Assembly (NCBI RefSeq): GCF_947179165.1
Contig: NC_077244.1
Coordinates: 16,192,949-16,256,948, forward strand
Length of the DNA: 64,000 nt
Direction of reading: 5' to 3'
From: Solanum dulcamara
Taxonomy: Eukaryota > Streptophyta > Magnoliopsida > Solanales > Solanaceae
Position 1 is the stretch's first letter. Each line of letters opens with the position of its first letter. This document shows positions 24,401 to 36,653 of this stretch, one piece after another. The notes under the pieces were generated by a model that made no database searches, had not been told where the DNA came from, and saw only the letters and a list, made by a program, of their open reading frames with translations. The position numbers and the translations under genes were made by a program.

Positions 24401-26654
24401 TATCATGACCTAACCTAGGGACTAGTAATAACACAGCGGTCAAAACCCCGAAGGGGTCCAACTAAGACTCTTTTTCATATCATAATATACATAAGGTAAA
24501 GTAAAATTGTAAAACATTATAAGAGAGTCTAAACCATGAATAGTAAATGAAGAATGCGATATGAAAACATAGACAAAAAATATTTATCCAACTAGATGCC
24601 TGTACTCATGAATATGGGCAGGGGCTAAGATATGTCTGTAGATCACCCTCAATACAAAAAATAACAAAAGTGTTTGAAAATAATAACCAACTCGATGACT
24701 AGTCCCCGATAAATTAGGACTCACCACAAACACCGCAGGATAGAAAAGCTCAATTAGCCACATGGATGAATATGATCTTCAACCTCAACCCCTACATTAT
24801 GAGACAATGTAGGCAAAAAGTGTGCATTAGTAAGTTGGAATGTACTACGTATGAGGGCATTATATGCAACGTAAATCATGGGATATAATGATCAAGAAAA
24901 ATACATGATAGGATGAGATAAGTAAATTCATGAGAAAATCATAACGACCAAAGCATTTATAAAGCATAATTGTGATCATGAAAATACATATGATATTGTA
25001 CATATGTGGGATAGGATCCATAATCAAAAATAAGACCATGTGAGCTATAACATGGAATCCTGTTGTCTCCCCATACAACAAAGTAAAGGGAAATCTACTT
25101 GTCAAGTTAGACTCTACCCCACTAGGTGGGTCATACATACGCCATATGTGGATCCAATAACTAGGCCATGAAGGAAACTTACTGTTGCACATAATTTAAG
25201 AGACATGAGCTTGCTTCTATGGCTTTTGATAGGGCACCAACCTCAAGTCTACTCAGTGTTACGTCAAATCCCACGGAATACATATATTGTATAGAAATCA
25301 TAATGACATATATCATAGTCATGATTATCGGTTTAAAATCATAGAGTAGCTTATTTTCATAACATACTTGTAATATGAGAATTGTCCTTTTATCATTACA
25401 ATCATATTTGCATAATTCATTTAGTTAGGTTCTAGATCACAACATAGGGCCCTAAGTCACCTTACCTCATAACTTACATGAAATTCATAGCTTGAACGCA
25501 TTTATGATTCTTGATCATAATTCATACTTGAATTTAGAGTAAAACTCAAATGCATAATCAATTTGAATAAGATTCATGATAACACCTTTGAAATCATTAA
25601 ATAAAACTCTCATAGAATAAAACTTGAAAATTTATGATCATAACTTATACGCGAAATTAGGGTAAGATATGGATGCATGATCAATCGACTTAAAAATCAT
25701 GAAATTGACCTGAAAACATGCATGATCATATACTTTCGATCAGCCCATACATAATTAATAAAGATAATATCATTTGGAATTGTAATTGAAAATACCGATA
25801 ATTCATATCATGAACCCTAGAGATCAATATAGGAAAATTCATAGAAAAGCTCTTCAATTCAATGCAATAAAAATTAATTTATATTAAAATAGACTCATAA
25901 TCATAATTTGAATCATAATTCATGCAATTGGAATAGATATCATAAAACCCATAAAATACCTTACTTTAATTTTATAGAAAATGTTAGAAATTGATTGGGC
26001 TTCATGGATAAAATAATCCATTAATAAATACTGACATACCTTAAGTGAGAAGATCCACGAATTTGGAAGAATTTGAGAGTTTTGATGGAGAGATTGAGTT
26101 AATTTCTTTGAAGTCTTCAATTGAGTCCTTGAGAGTCTTTTGTAGAGACAAAAATATTTAAGTAGGTGAGTTGAAGAAGAATGAACAGAATTTGAGGTTT
26201 AGGGTAGTTTATAGAGTAGAATTAGGCCCTAAAATTGTCCAGGTTCATTAACAAACAATCTGGAAAAAGTCCAAAGTGCCCTTACTTAAAAATGGAATTT
26301 GGACAAAAAACATTGCCCAGGTCTGCGATGCGAAGGTGGTCTCTGATAGGCCAATTTTGAGTGAATAAGATTTTGGCCAGATTTTGACTTGAGAAAAAAC
26401 TCCACTGAACGGGAGCAAGTCCGCAACATGGAGATGCCGTGAACCTCACGTTTTTGCACAGTTTTTTGAAAAACTTATCTTTCGATACACGGATCCTAAA
26501 AATTCACTAATATCAATTTTTCGCAGGTTTTTATCTCCTGATCGATAATACAGACTTGAATTTGCCAAAAATATTAAGGATAATGCATTACGTGAGTGGC
26601 CTATTTGCAAGGCATTCGTATGGGACTTGTGAGCATTTTGAGGATGGTTATACA
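24401..26654 (-). mobile_element. 5' LTR of element B
   Basis: About 2,254 bp. Plus-strand edges are TATCATGACC (TG mutated to TA) at 24401 and GGTTATACA at 26654. It contains 'gtctgcgatgcgaag' and 'gtccgcaacatggag' (26320-26440), decayed relatives of the CG-rich palindrome family. The frames at 24860-25192 and 26446-26676 are inside the LTR and are not genes. Confidence 0.85.
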
Positions 26655-28438
26655 ACCCATGAAGTATATTTCCCACACATCAAAGATCTCTACCTCCATG
26701 ATGTTATTCAATGGAATCTCATGCCTTCTTGATATGGTGCCCATCCTTTGGAATTGATCATATCTCTTCATAAAACTTGTCGCATCTTTGAATAATTAGG
26801 CCTAAAGAAACTTGACTGCAATACCAAGTGAGCTTTTTGTTATCCTCCAAGATGTTCACCGTATACAGATGAATTGCAACTTTGTAGAAGATGTCGAACC
26901 TCATATTTGGGCACATATCTCCTTATCATCTGATTAACACCTCTTTTGAACAAGTAAGGTTCATCCCATATATAGAACTTTGCTTCATACATTAGCCTCT
27001 TCTTTTGTTGGGAGTTTTCTCCGGGGGAAATACTCCACTCACTATGTAGTTCACAATGTTTGCATACCATGGGAGTTCTTGTACCTCTATTTCCAATAGC
27101 TGCTCACCCAAAAACTTTTTCTTTATTGACTTTTGTGCACCTATATAGGATGAATCCTCTAATATTGACAAGTGGTCTACTATTTGATTTTTGCATCCCC
27201 TCCTATCTTTGATTTCAATATCGAATTCTTGGAGAAGTAAGATCCATATGATTACTCTCAATTTTGCATCATTCTTGTTGAACAAGTAGTTGATGGCTAC
27301 ATGATTAGTATAAACAATTACTTTTGTACCTACCAGGTAAGAGAGGAATTTATCAAACGCATAAACCAATGCCAGCATCTCCTTCTTTATGACTATGTAG
27401 TTGGCCTAAGTCAAGTCAAGAGTCTTGCTGACATAATAGATGGAGTAAAATATTTTCTCCTCCCTTTGTCCTGACAATGCTCCCACATATGTGTCACTTG
27501 CATTGCACATCAACTCAGAAGGTACCTCCCAGTCAAAAGCTATCAATATTGGGGCTTCAATCAACTTCTTCTTTAGGATTTCTAAGGCCTACAAACATTT
27601 ATCATCAAAAATAAATTTTACCTCCTTTTCTAATAAGATGCACATGCGTCTGGCGATCTTTGAAAATTCATTGATGAATCACCGATAGAAACCAACATGA
27701 CCTAGAAAACTGTGGATACCTTTTATTGAAACTGTGGTAGAAGCTTCTCAATTATTTCAATTTTAGATTTGTCTACCTCCAAACTATATGTTTAAACTGT
27801 GTGCCCCAACACAATCCCCTCTTTTACCAATAATTGATAATTTTCCTAGATTAAGACGAGAATTGTTTCCTCACACCTTGCTAATACGCTCTCTAGATTA
27901 TGCAAACAAAGATCAAAAGACTCCAAATAATAAAAAAGTCATCCATCAAGATCTCTATGAACTCTTCTACCATATCATAAAATATAGTTATCATGCACCT
28001 CTAAAAAGTGGCAGGAGCATTACAGAGATCAAATGGCATACACTTAAATGCATATGTCCCATATGGGCATGTGAACATTGTCTTTTCCTAGTCCACCAGT
28101 GCAATGGTAATCTGGTTGTAGCCCAAATATCCATCTAAGAAGCAGTAGTACTCTTGGTCTACTAACTTGTCAATCATTTGGTCAATAAATGGCACTGGGT
28201 AGTGATCTTTCCTTATGGCATCATTTAACTTTCTATAGTACATACATATACGCTAACTAGTCACTGTTCTTATGGGGATTAGCTCATTCTTCTCATTATT
28301 CATCACGGTCATACCCCCTTTCTTTTGTACACACTGAATTGGGCTTACCCACTTACTATCAGAGCTTGGGTATATTATGACTGTATCTAGCCACTTGATT
28401 ATCTCTTTTTTCACCATCACTTTCATGATTGGGTTCAA
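26655..28438 (-). pseudogene. Athila pol: RT, RNase H and integrase N-terminus
   Basis: Minus strand, in order: RT start (NPIMKVMVKKEIIKWLD and SKWVSPIQCVQKKGGMTV, 28253-28438); RT palm with EEFIEILMDDFF carrying the MDD catalytic box (about 27920-27965); RNase H ([35 protein letters not shown], 26992-27378); H2C2-region text (PYLFKRGVNQMIRRYVPK, CNSSVYGEHLGG, 26840-27070); and NNIMEVEIFDVWEIYFMG ending at the nested element (26655). The motifs are those of the Athila clade from memory. Stops and frameshifts break it. The coding path resumes at 18557. Confidence 0.85.
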
Positions 28439-29340
28439 TCGGTGTTGTGGTTGTGTATTAGACTTATGTCCTTATTCAATAAAAATCCCATGCATGCATA
28501 AAGTGGGGATGTTAACATGGAGATCTACCATTTTCCATCCAATTCCCTTCTCATGCCCTTTTATTACCACAAGTGCTAATGTGATCTACATCTCAAACAA
28601 AGCTGATGAATGAATGAAAGGTAAGGTATTATTCACTCCAAGAAAAGTATACTTGAGATGTGTTGGAAGTTGCTTCAACTCAAAGTTAGGAGCTTCTTCA
28701 AGAGATGGCTTGGGTGAAGGACCCAATTCTCTGTTCAAAGGTTCCACATTATTTTTCCACATGCTGACATTTTGAATGTAAAGCACACTAGCTAGCTCTT
28801 TAGCTTCCATGTCGTCTGTAGTATCTTGAACCATCAATACTTTTTCTAAAGGATCTTTTGCTAAAATGCATTGAGTTACTACTTCTTTATCGATGATAGT
28901 TATAAAAAACAACTCTTCATAGACTGTAGACAATTTTAGTGCCTAATATACATCAAAAACCTCCACTTTCTCATATGCTCTCATAGTCAATCTACCTGCA
29001 GTCACATCAATAAATGCATCTCCAGTTGCTAAGAATGGACACCCCGAAATAAAAGGAAACTCTAGCTATAGAACAATCAATTAATTGTAACAAAGTGGTG
29101 GTTGATTTAAGTTATCCCAAACCTAATTTCTTAAGCATAGATGTAGGCATCAAGTTTATACTGGCACCTAGATCACAGAAACCTCTTTCATTACTACACT
29201 TACCAATAGTTACCTATACTGTGAAACTACCTGGATCTTTTTGTTTAGATGAAAGCTTAACTTTGTTCAAGATTCTCGAACTACATTTTTTCAGTGAGTG
29301 CCACTGTTTCAAATTCAGCTAACTTTCTCTTGTTGGCCAT
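28439..29340 (-). pseudogene. Athila protease and linker region
   Basis: The frame at 28586-28933 (MSTVYEELFFITIIDKEV, then ELKQLPTHLKYTFLGVNNTL) matches the conserved segment just before RT in Athila polyproteins. Further upstream, minus-strand reading of about 29060-29330 gives DPGSFTV, GKCSNERGFCDLGASINLMP and SMLKKLGLG, a retropepsin-like segment with the DLGAS active-site motif. Several in-frame stops are present. Confidence 0.75.
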
Positions 29341-30998
29341 AATATCTTTGACAAACTTGTCATAGTTAGGAATGCCCTTCTACACACCAATCAAAGGTAA
29401 GTTAATTTATACTTGCTTAAGCATATATATAAATTTTTCAGAACATTCCTCCTCCTTTTTCTTTTTAAAATTTTTTTGGGAATGGACGAGGTGATTTTGT
29501 TTTTGAATCTTGCTCCAACTGTGATGGGCTAGATTTATGAGCTTCAACCTCCACATATTTACCTTTAGAATCACTACATTTGATTTATGGCACTAGCTCA
29601 ACTTCGGCTTATCCACTTTGCATGCTCATAGCATTTACTTCCTTGGGGTTTAGATCTGTGTTACCTAGTAAAAAACTTTATGGGCGAGAATTCTGAGCAC
29701 TTGCTAGCTGTCCCACCGGCTTCTCTAAATTTTGATTAGTGATTTAATACTGAAGAATGTCTATAGATAGCTTAGCTTAGTCATTCATGAGTTTTTTAAG
29801 CATATCTTCCATACTCCATGTTTCCTGCTCTACTTAATTGTTGGTTAATTTGGTCTTGCTGATTGTAGTGTTGGCCTCCTTCTTGTGGTCTATATTGACC
29901 TTGGCCTTGATTTTTGTACTATTGCCCACCTCCTTGTGGTTTGAATTGGTTATTCCCTTGATGTTTGTTTTGCTGACTTCCAACCCATGAGAAGTTTGGA
30001 TGGTTTCTCCAGTTTGGGTTGTAAGTATTTCCATAATGCTGAATACCTCCACCCCTAGGTGTATTACCCATAAAATTCACCGACTCAGATTTAGCTCCAT
30101 AATATTCTACTATATGCTCACTACTGCCACACACCTTGCACCCAATGTGTTGTTACTGAATTATATTCCCTGGAGGTTGCTGCTGTTCTATTACCAACGT
30201 GTTGAAATACGTTGTCATCATATTCTACACTACTGCAATTTATGCTGTCAATCCTGTTACCACATAAACTTCCAACGTGCCTGCTTTTTATTAAACCACA
30301 AGTCTAGAGTTTCCTCCATTCCACTCAGGATTTCCCTGAGATATACAATTAAGCAATGTATAGAGCTCATCATATGTTTTGTCTAGTGCATGTCAACCTA
30401 CTGCACAATCTAGAAGAATTTTGGTGTTGGTTTCCAACCCTTTTATAAAGGTGTAGACCAACATACCATTAGCTTGATGATGGCGAGGACAAATAATAAG
30501 TAAATATTTAAACCTGTTCTAAGATTGGTACAAATATTTTCCAGATTTTTGGTAAAACCTTAAAATTTTAGTCGTCAACTTAGCTGTCTTCCTCGAGGGA
30601 AAGAACCCGATAAGAAACTTGCGAGCCAAATCATTCAATGTAATACTTGAGTTTGGTGGTTCCGACTTCAATCACCTTGTAGCTTACCCCAACAAAGAAA
30701 AGGGAAATAATTTTAGCCTCACATAATGAAGAGATACCCCATTAGGCGTATAAGTGTCGCTGATCTCCAAGAAGTTCTAGATAAGGACTTAGGGATCTTC
30801 ATGAGGCAAACCTGTTAACTGCCCATTAGAGTGCAACAGCTGTACAATGTTCTATTTTAGTTCAAATCTTCCACCAGCTGATGGTTTTTGAATGTTGGAG
30901 GTGATATTCGCTATCAGTGGGATTGTCACATCACATATTATCCTGGCTTCTATTTACACAAGGACATCTATAGGCACTTCATTTGTATCACCAAAATT
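29341..30998 (-). pseudogene. Athila gag remnant
   Basis: Minus-strand pieces: FGDTNEVPIDVLV at the truncated start (about 30960-30998), PSAGGRFELKQNIVQLLHSN, GLPHEDPKSL, a Gln/Asn/Gly-rich stretch (29834-30134) with GNTYNPNWRNHPNFSW, and MEDMLKKLMNDQAK-type text near 29790. From memory these are the usual Athila Gag landmarks. The N-terminal start, leader, primer site and adjacent LTR end are missing because similarity jumps at 30999 to the 3' LTR of element A. Confidence 0.75.
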
Positions 30999-33012
30999 TA
31001 CCAAATGGCTTATGAAATCAGAGACACTTGTCAATATAGAGTTCTTAGGCACGGGAGCTCATACATTCAATTATTATTCATCATATAGGGACTCGAGGGT
31101 AGCAGTTCAACTAATTCAAGAACTTTGATATTAAGAAATGAATAGGAGTTATAGTTCATGCTTTCCATGCATCTGGTTACTACTTCCTGTATAGAAGGCT
31201 CGAGGGTGATAGCTCAGCTACCTTAATAACCTTAGCATTTAGAAGTGAACATGAGTCAATAGGCTCTACATATATTACCTTTTATCCTATAGAAGCCTTA
31301 AAAAGGCAATAGCTCAACCATTATAGGAGTTCTACCATTACGAAGTGGATAAGAATTATGAACTGTACTCGGAGCTTTACGAATAGAACTATCCCCAAGT
31401 TCTATATACAAACCATTCATAACTTATATCTAAGACATGCCAAAATAAAGAAGAATAGCTTTACATACTTATGCCAAAGACATGCCAAGAGAAGGAATAA
31501 GCTTTACATACCTCTTACGGCTTACTTTTTATCTCGTTCATCTAGTCATCCTCTGTACCTAAGTAATATAAAATCAACACGAATATTAATAACCATTGGC
31601 TTTCCATCATCTTAGGTTACATATGAGTATTCATAGAACTCAACCCCTCGCTCGTCTTTCCAACTAGTTCTTTAGCTAGTTAAGGCGTTAACGAAAATTG
31701 AGCAGGACCTCCTCTATAATATGCCCTATACGAATTCTCAATTATGTACCAAATACCTACCGACAACCAAAAACATAACCATAATATCATATATATATAA
31801 AAGATGGCAACATTATACATTACAACCTCCGAACGACTCGGTCAAAATTACGATATCTAAAATAGGGTAAACCTTTAACTGTACGAAGCAGGGGGGTTGT
31901 GTGTCTAAAATAAAAAGCTCCCACACCTCTTTTAGGAAACATTTAGTCCCTACAACACACACCACACAAAAAGAAGGATTCTCCAAACACACAACGCCTC
32001 ATTTCAACTACAATTTAACTTCGACGACTTCAATTTCGATTGTTTGTATCGTCGAGCATTCCCATGACTTTTTTGATACTTCCAGCAGTATGCAAGGTAA
32101 ATAATACAGTAAATAACAACCACATAAAGTCCAAATTTAAAGGATAATACTTACCTTATCCGAACATTGCCAAAACTAGCCAAAACTATGCCTCGGAACT
32201 TCTTTAGTCGCGCTGAAACTGCGTGGACTGTTTGCTGTCCATTTTTTCTGCCCCATATAGAAATATTTTGTTATTAAACACCGTCATATCACCTTATAAT
32301 ACCTTAAATAATTAATTAACAAAACGAAATTGTGCCTTACCTTTTTCTCTTGGCCAACCCGTAGGGTCCTCTCTTTGCTCCTAGCATTTTCTCTCTTTCT
32401 TTCTCACATTTCTCTCTTGTTCTAGGCTGAAATTTGGATATAAACTGAAGTTGTGAGTCACATAACATTCATATATAGGTCTTACCAAGAGGTGACACAT
32501 GCGATACCCTTAGGGTGATATGTGTCAAGCCCTTATTGGGCCACATATCCCTGTCAAGGCTCCTACGCTAACACGTGTCCTTGGTGGGGCCCACTCTCAA
32601 GTAGGTGGGTCACCTACTTGACCCCAAGCAGGTGGGTCACCTTCTGCCACGTTTTACTCCTTCATTGGCTGCCACGTGTCCTCTTTTCCTCTTCCTTGTG
32701 AGTTTGTAATCTCGTCCTGTTTTAAGAGCCTATGTAATCCGTGCTACATAAGCTTGGTATGTCTTCAAGTAGCTCAAGTATGTAAGACTTCTAAGTTAGT
32801 AGCTTACATAGGTACATCGATTCTTACGACTCATTACTTGGCCTCCAATTCCTTTCGGATTCGTATGACTTTATTTCCAACCTTCCCTACTATGGGGTAT
32901 CACCTTCTCCCTTCCTTAGAGATGTTTGATAGTATCGTAGCTTATCCGGCTCATATGATAATGTCTAAGGAACTTAAGAGACATTCCAAGCTCGAGAGTG
33001 TGGTTTGCAACA
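30999..33012 (-). mobile_element. 3' LTR of element A, truncated
   Basis: Aligns closely with 37890-39930 from 'taccaaatgg' onward and ends at the polypurine tract. The portion equivalent to 36658-37890 is missing and Athila gag abuts directly. It carries the TATA-like minus-strand CCTATATATG (32470-32479) and the conserved inverted motif at 32598-32620. Confidence 0.8.
32598..32620. repeat. Inverted repeat in the U3 of LTR A
   Basis: Perfect 10-base arms CAAGTAGGTG and CACCTACTTG around GGT, followed at once by a second half-copy. Related versions lie at about 2256, 39518 and 61099 in the other A LTRs. Confidence 0.8.
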
Positions 33013-33026
33013 TCCTTCCCCCCTTT
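33013..33026 (-). other. Polypurine tract of element A
   Basis: Minus strand AAAGGGGGGAAGGA ends exactly where the 3' LTR (TGTTGCAAACC) begins, which fixes both the boundary and the orientation. Confidence 0.85.
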
Positions 33027-33129
33027 AACATTCGTCCGCGAATGTTGAATAAAACTTCCCTTAAGACTTTATACAAACTGTAGGGAGATTCCTTTCTATT
33101 ACGATAACATACATTTTTATCCAAGTAAT

Positions 33130-33970
33130 TAATATACAAATTCCAGGAGTGGGGGTTACTTGTAGACATCGAGAATAAGTACGGATACCTGTGTTTCATG
33201 TCCTTTTTAGCTTCCTAGGTCATTTCTTCACGATTCTTATTCTTCCACAGCACCTTGACATGGGATAGGTTACCCCTCGTAGGATAACTTTCCTTTTATG
33301 TAGACCTCACCCACGAAGAATATTTTGGGAGGGTCGCTTATATACTTGCGGAGCATTGATCTGTGAAAACTAAATGTATTGCTTCAAATCGGATGGTAGG
33401 TCCAACTCATAGGCAACTTTATCTCTTCCACAAATGACCTGAGAAGGACCAATGTATCCCCTTCTTGCTGACTATAGGTTACTAATCTATAGCTTGTCCC
33501 TGAATAAGCTTTACTTCATCAATAATTTGCTGGATCCCTTATGGGCCTATCCATTAATCGACGGGCGAAGTATCATACTAAGATTCACCTGTGTTCCCAA
33601 TCCCTATCGGAATGGTCTCCAGTGGTTAGCTGTAAATTGAGCTTCCCTGTATGACATAATAAATGTGGGAATCCTGTGAAATCTTATTGTTTCCTTGCTA
33701 TGCCATCTCACATAACCCATAGCTGAATATACCTTCCTAATTGGAAGAAAATGGGTTGATTCTGTCAGCTTATCTACCATAACGCATATGAACTTATACT
33801 TTCGTAGAGTGCGGGGTCAGCCTGCACTATAACCTACATTAATTGCCTTCCATTTCCGAGTCGGGATTCCCATCCCCCATAATAGGCTATCAAGCTTCTG
33901 ATGCTCCACTTTGTTGAAGCTATTATACAACTCCTCTTAATCCAATTTGTAACACTTTAGGTATGCTATC
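33130..33970 (-). pseudogene. Integrase C-terminus and chromodomain remnant, element A
   Basis: Minus-strand reading gives the H2C2-downstream 'gatgctcc' block (about 33900, parallel to the QQVKVEHQ region of element B), then KKGYIGPSQVICGRDKVAYE followed by LDLPSDLKQYI (about 33360-33480), and finally KKDMKHRYPYLF (about 33170-33200), the typical end of a chromovirus chromodomain. Heavily mutated. RT, RNase H and gag are not recognisable further upstream. Confidence 0.6.
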
Positions 33971-36480
33971 CTGCTGTTTTACTCAAATCCTCTTTCCAGT
34001 TTTATTATCATACATTATATTATAATTCTTACACAAACATATGTAGGTACTTAGAGCAATACAGAAAATGCCTTAGCGTCGCTATATTAGCGGCTTACTT
34101 CCTTCAGTCGAGGTCAGGGCTCCGCTATGGCTTTTGTCCTTAATACCGATTATATCTTAATAGTTCTGCCTCGAACCATCTTACATTTTTCTTTGATAGA
34201 TTCTAAATATGGCAATCACATTGCTAGTACTAATTTCTTTTTATCGAGTAACCACTTGCTCTTACTCTGAGTATGCCAATACTCGTAGGTTGCATAATTT
34301 TTTTATGCCATTTACACGAGGTGCGTTCCAATTTAGTCATAATCTTTTCATCTCTTGACTTACTCTGTCTTATATGTGTCATTGTACTAACACGCATTTA
34401 CAATCTATTTTGTCATACTTGTTTTGTTTCCTTTTTCAGTTCCTAGAGGGTCACCCATCCCAGTGCTACTCTCACTCAAGCACGTTTAACTTCGAAGTTT
34501 TGACGGAATCCGGTGCATTAGTGCGGGTATGATCGCGTCTATCTTTTATGGGGTCTCGTTTGAAGTTTAAGTGTTCCCATTTACATACAGTAGCGTCAGT
34601 TGATTTTCTCCTACGCTTGTACTTCTCTTGTCCACTTCCCCCCTTTTAAGGTGTACCAATGTCATCCTCCATTTATTTTCAGCTATTCACACACGAATGA
34701 TTCTACTCCAGCGTATTTAACGTGCTGCACTTATATCTACATTTTCTGTTAAATCATCCATACGTTAGGTTGCCTTTATAGGAAACCCTAGCACAACCAT
34801 AGGGTGCTTTAGTATTTGTAATATCTCATATAAAATCACATATGATGGTTGATACTCGAGTAAATATCCATAATGTAGCAGTGCATTTAAAGCCACATTC
34901 CATTCATCCCAATCAATAATTAACTCGTGCTCATAATTGGTTCAAATTCTTCACTCAGAAATAGTTATACTTTGATGATTTATGTTTCAAGCTCCATCAT
35001 TATACTAACCTTATTCCAGTGGATACCACTTATTCTTCTAATAAACTCATAATGCAGCAGTTGTTCTGCAAATCGACATTCTCTCTCCTTGCAGGATCTT
35101 ACTAATCATCAAGGTGGAGTCACGTATACACAATACTTATTTATGCCTCCTGAGCTTTCATCTTTGTCGTGTGCTTAAGGCACACTTCTAATCCTACATA
35201 AAACCATAACAACTTCGTTGTAGTAGTGCCTTGTCTTATCATCTTTTCATCATATTATACCTTCAGTTCACAACTGTCTATTTCCCTTTTTGTTCGATAT
35301 TCATACTTAATTAATCACAGCTATCCTGAGTGCCTCTATTAGAACTTCTCTATTATTCCTCCAGCTCATATCCATTTTTGGTTGTGCGCAAGTAATTCCA
35401 TACTACTCTTTATTTCCTTGCACTAGCTATCCTTTTCGTCATCACATAACCTTTATTCGAAACCTTCCTTACAGAACTTGATAAATCTTCCTTATTTGTT
35501 CCATAGCTTGCTTTTCCATTTCACACCTATCTTTACATTCCATTCACACGGACCACGTCATACCTTTTAGTTATTTCCTTACTAAGCTTTACTTATTCTC
35601 ATAATGGTTTTTGTTATATTTACCTGATACCTTGTTTGCACTTAGTCCCATAGAATAATAATGCTTTACCTTCTTCACGATTCTTACTATGGGATACTTA
35701 CCCTTCTTAGTTAGTCTTATCCTTAATGTCTCACAAGCTATCTTATTACTACTTTATATCCATCACAATTTTCTTCCGTTTGTACTCTTATCTTGACCAT
35801 ATTGTTACTTCTTTCAACTATAACTTGTTATAGTTTATTCCTGTGTATCAATTCAGGTGATGCCTTACTATATCGTTTTATCTAGATCTATCAGTCTTCT
35901 CTAAGTTATCTTCTTTGGCTTATAGGTCCTTTCCACCTTCGTTCTACTGTACCAGTATCGACCTCCTAGTTTCTATTGGCCTTAATTCAACAATTAACTC
36001 ATTTATCAAGGTTAGCCATACTCGTTTAGTCAAATCTCATCATTGTTGTGAGCACAACCTTTCAAGACATACTACAGACCTGTATCTCATTCTCTTCTTA
36101 TTTCTAAGAAAATTTGGGCAGAGTTTCCTCTGTATTTCTTACTATCTAAACACCTGCACGTAGAAAATACCAACAGTGGCTCACAGGGAATACATATATA
36201 TATAGTCATATCATCTCATATCGCAGCCACACAGGGCACCGACAATTAACAGTATGGAAAGGGACTGACCTCGTATGTCCACTCGAACTACACCTATTAC
36301 ACTTTCATGTTTACCTTTCTTTTCACTCTTCAACTTTATATGTCAATCGCATTTCAATACCTTACCTGACATTTGTATTTCGTGCCTTTGCTTACCTGCG
36401 TGCTTTGTAACTTCTAGTATCGTCAATTACTTTCTTCTATCGATATTGTCCTTCTGCTGAAATTGCAAGTTAGTATGAGG
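33971..36480. other. Internal region of element A without recognisable genes
   Basis: Pyrimidine-rich on the plus strand, so purine-rich on the element's coding strand, as expected for decayed pol or gag. I could match no RT, protease or Gag motif. The small frames at 35915, 36275 and elsewhere show no family resemblance. The only clear insertion is the 5S-like block at 34436-34540. Confidence 0.5.
34436..34540 (-). ncRNA. 5S rRNA-derived sequence (pseudogene)
   Basis: The minus strand follows plant 5S rRNA over about 105 of about 120 nt: GACGCGATCATACC, GCACTAATGCACCGGATTCC, GAAGTTAAACGTGCTTGAG, GAGAGTAGCACTGGGATGGG, TGACCCTC. The internal Pol III promoter parts (box A-like AGTTAAACGTGCTTG and box C-like GGATGGGTGACC) are still readable. 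The last 15 nt and a downstream T-run terminator are not seen. It lies within the body of element A and reads in the same direction. Cassandra-type LTR elements are known to carry 5S sequence, but no short-LTR structure was recognised around this one, so its origin is open. Confidence 0.85.
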
Positions 36481-36641
36481 AATTTCATTCCCTATAACTC
36501 GGCTCTATCACACGATCTTAGATATAAAAGAAAGGTAACATCCTAAATATCCTGTAGCCTCCTATCTATAGATGTGGTACACAACACACCGATAAACAAG
36601 ACTCTACTAGACACGGTCAGTAGACATTCCAAGGATGAACC

Positions 36642-36653
36642 GCTCTGATACCA
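36642..36653 (-). other. Primer binding site, element A
   Basis: Minus strand TGGTATCAGAGC, a perfect match to the initiator-tRNA-Met primer core, 4 nt from the LTR end. The adjoining leader (about 36460-36640, including 'agactctactagacacgg') resembles the leader of element B at 24230-24380. Confidence 0.9.

Larger units (their letters stand above)
18558..26654 (-). mobile_element. Element B: Tekay-like Gypsy nested in Athila integrase
   Basis: Complete LTR-to-LTR structure on the minus strand: 5' LTR 24401-26654, primer site, leader, truncated pol, polypurine tract, 3' LTR 18558-20748. About 8.1 kb. It splits the Athila motif FMGPF between Gly and Pro. The flanks share only 'acc' (left ends ggACC, right begins ACCca), so the duplication is eroded or was misjudged by a base or two. 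The internal region is only about 3.65 kb because gag and protease are missing. Confidence 0.85.

Noticed and set aside
34630..34660. Polypurine-tract-like CTTCCCCCCTTTT in element A
   Set aside because: No LTR start follows on the minus strand; the true tract at 33013-33026 abuts a real LTR.
36642..36653. tRNA-like sequences next to LTRs considered as tRNA genes
   Set aside because: Only the 12-18 nt primer complement is present; no cloverleaf can be formed.
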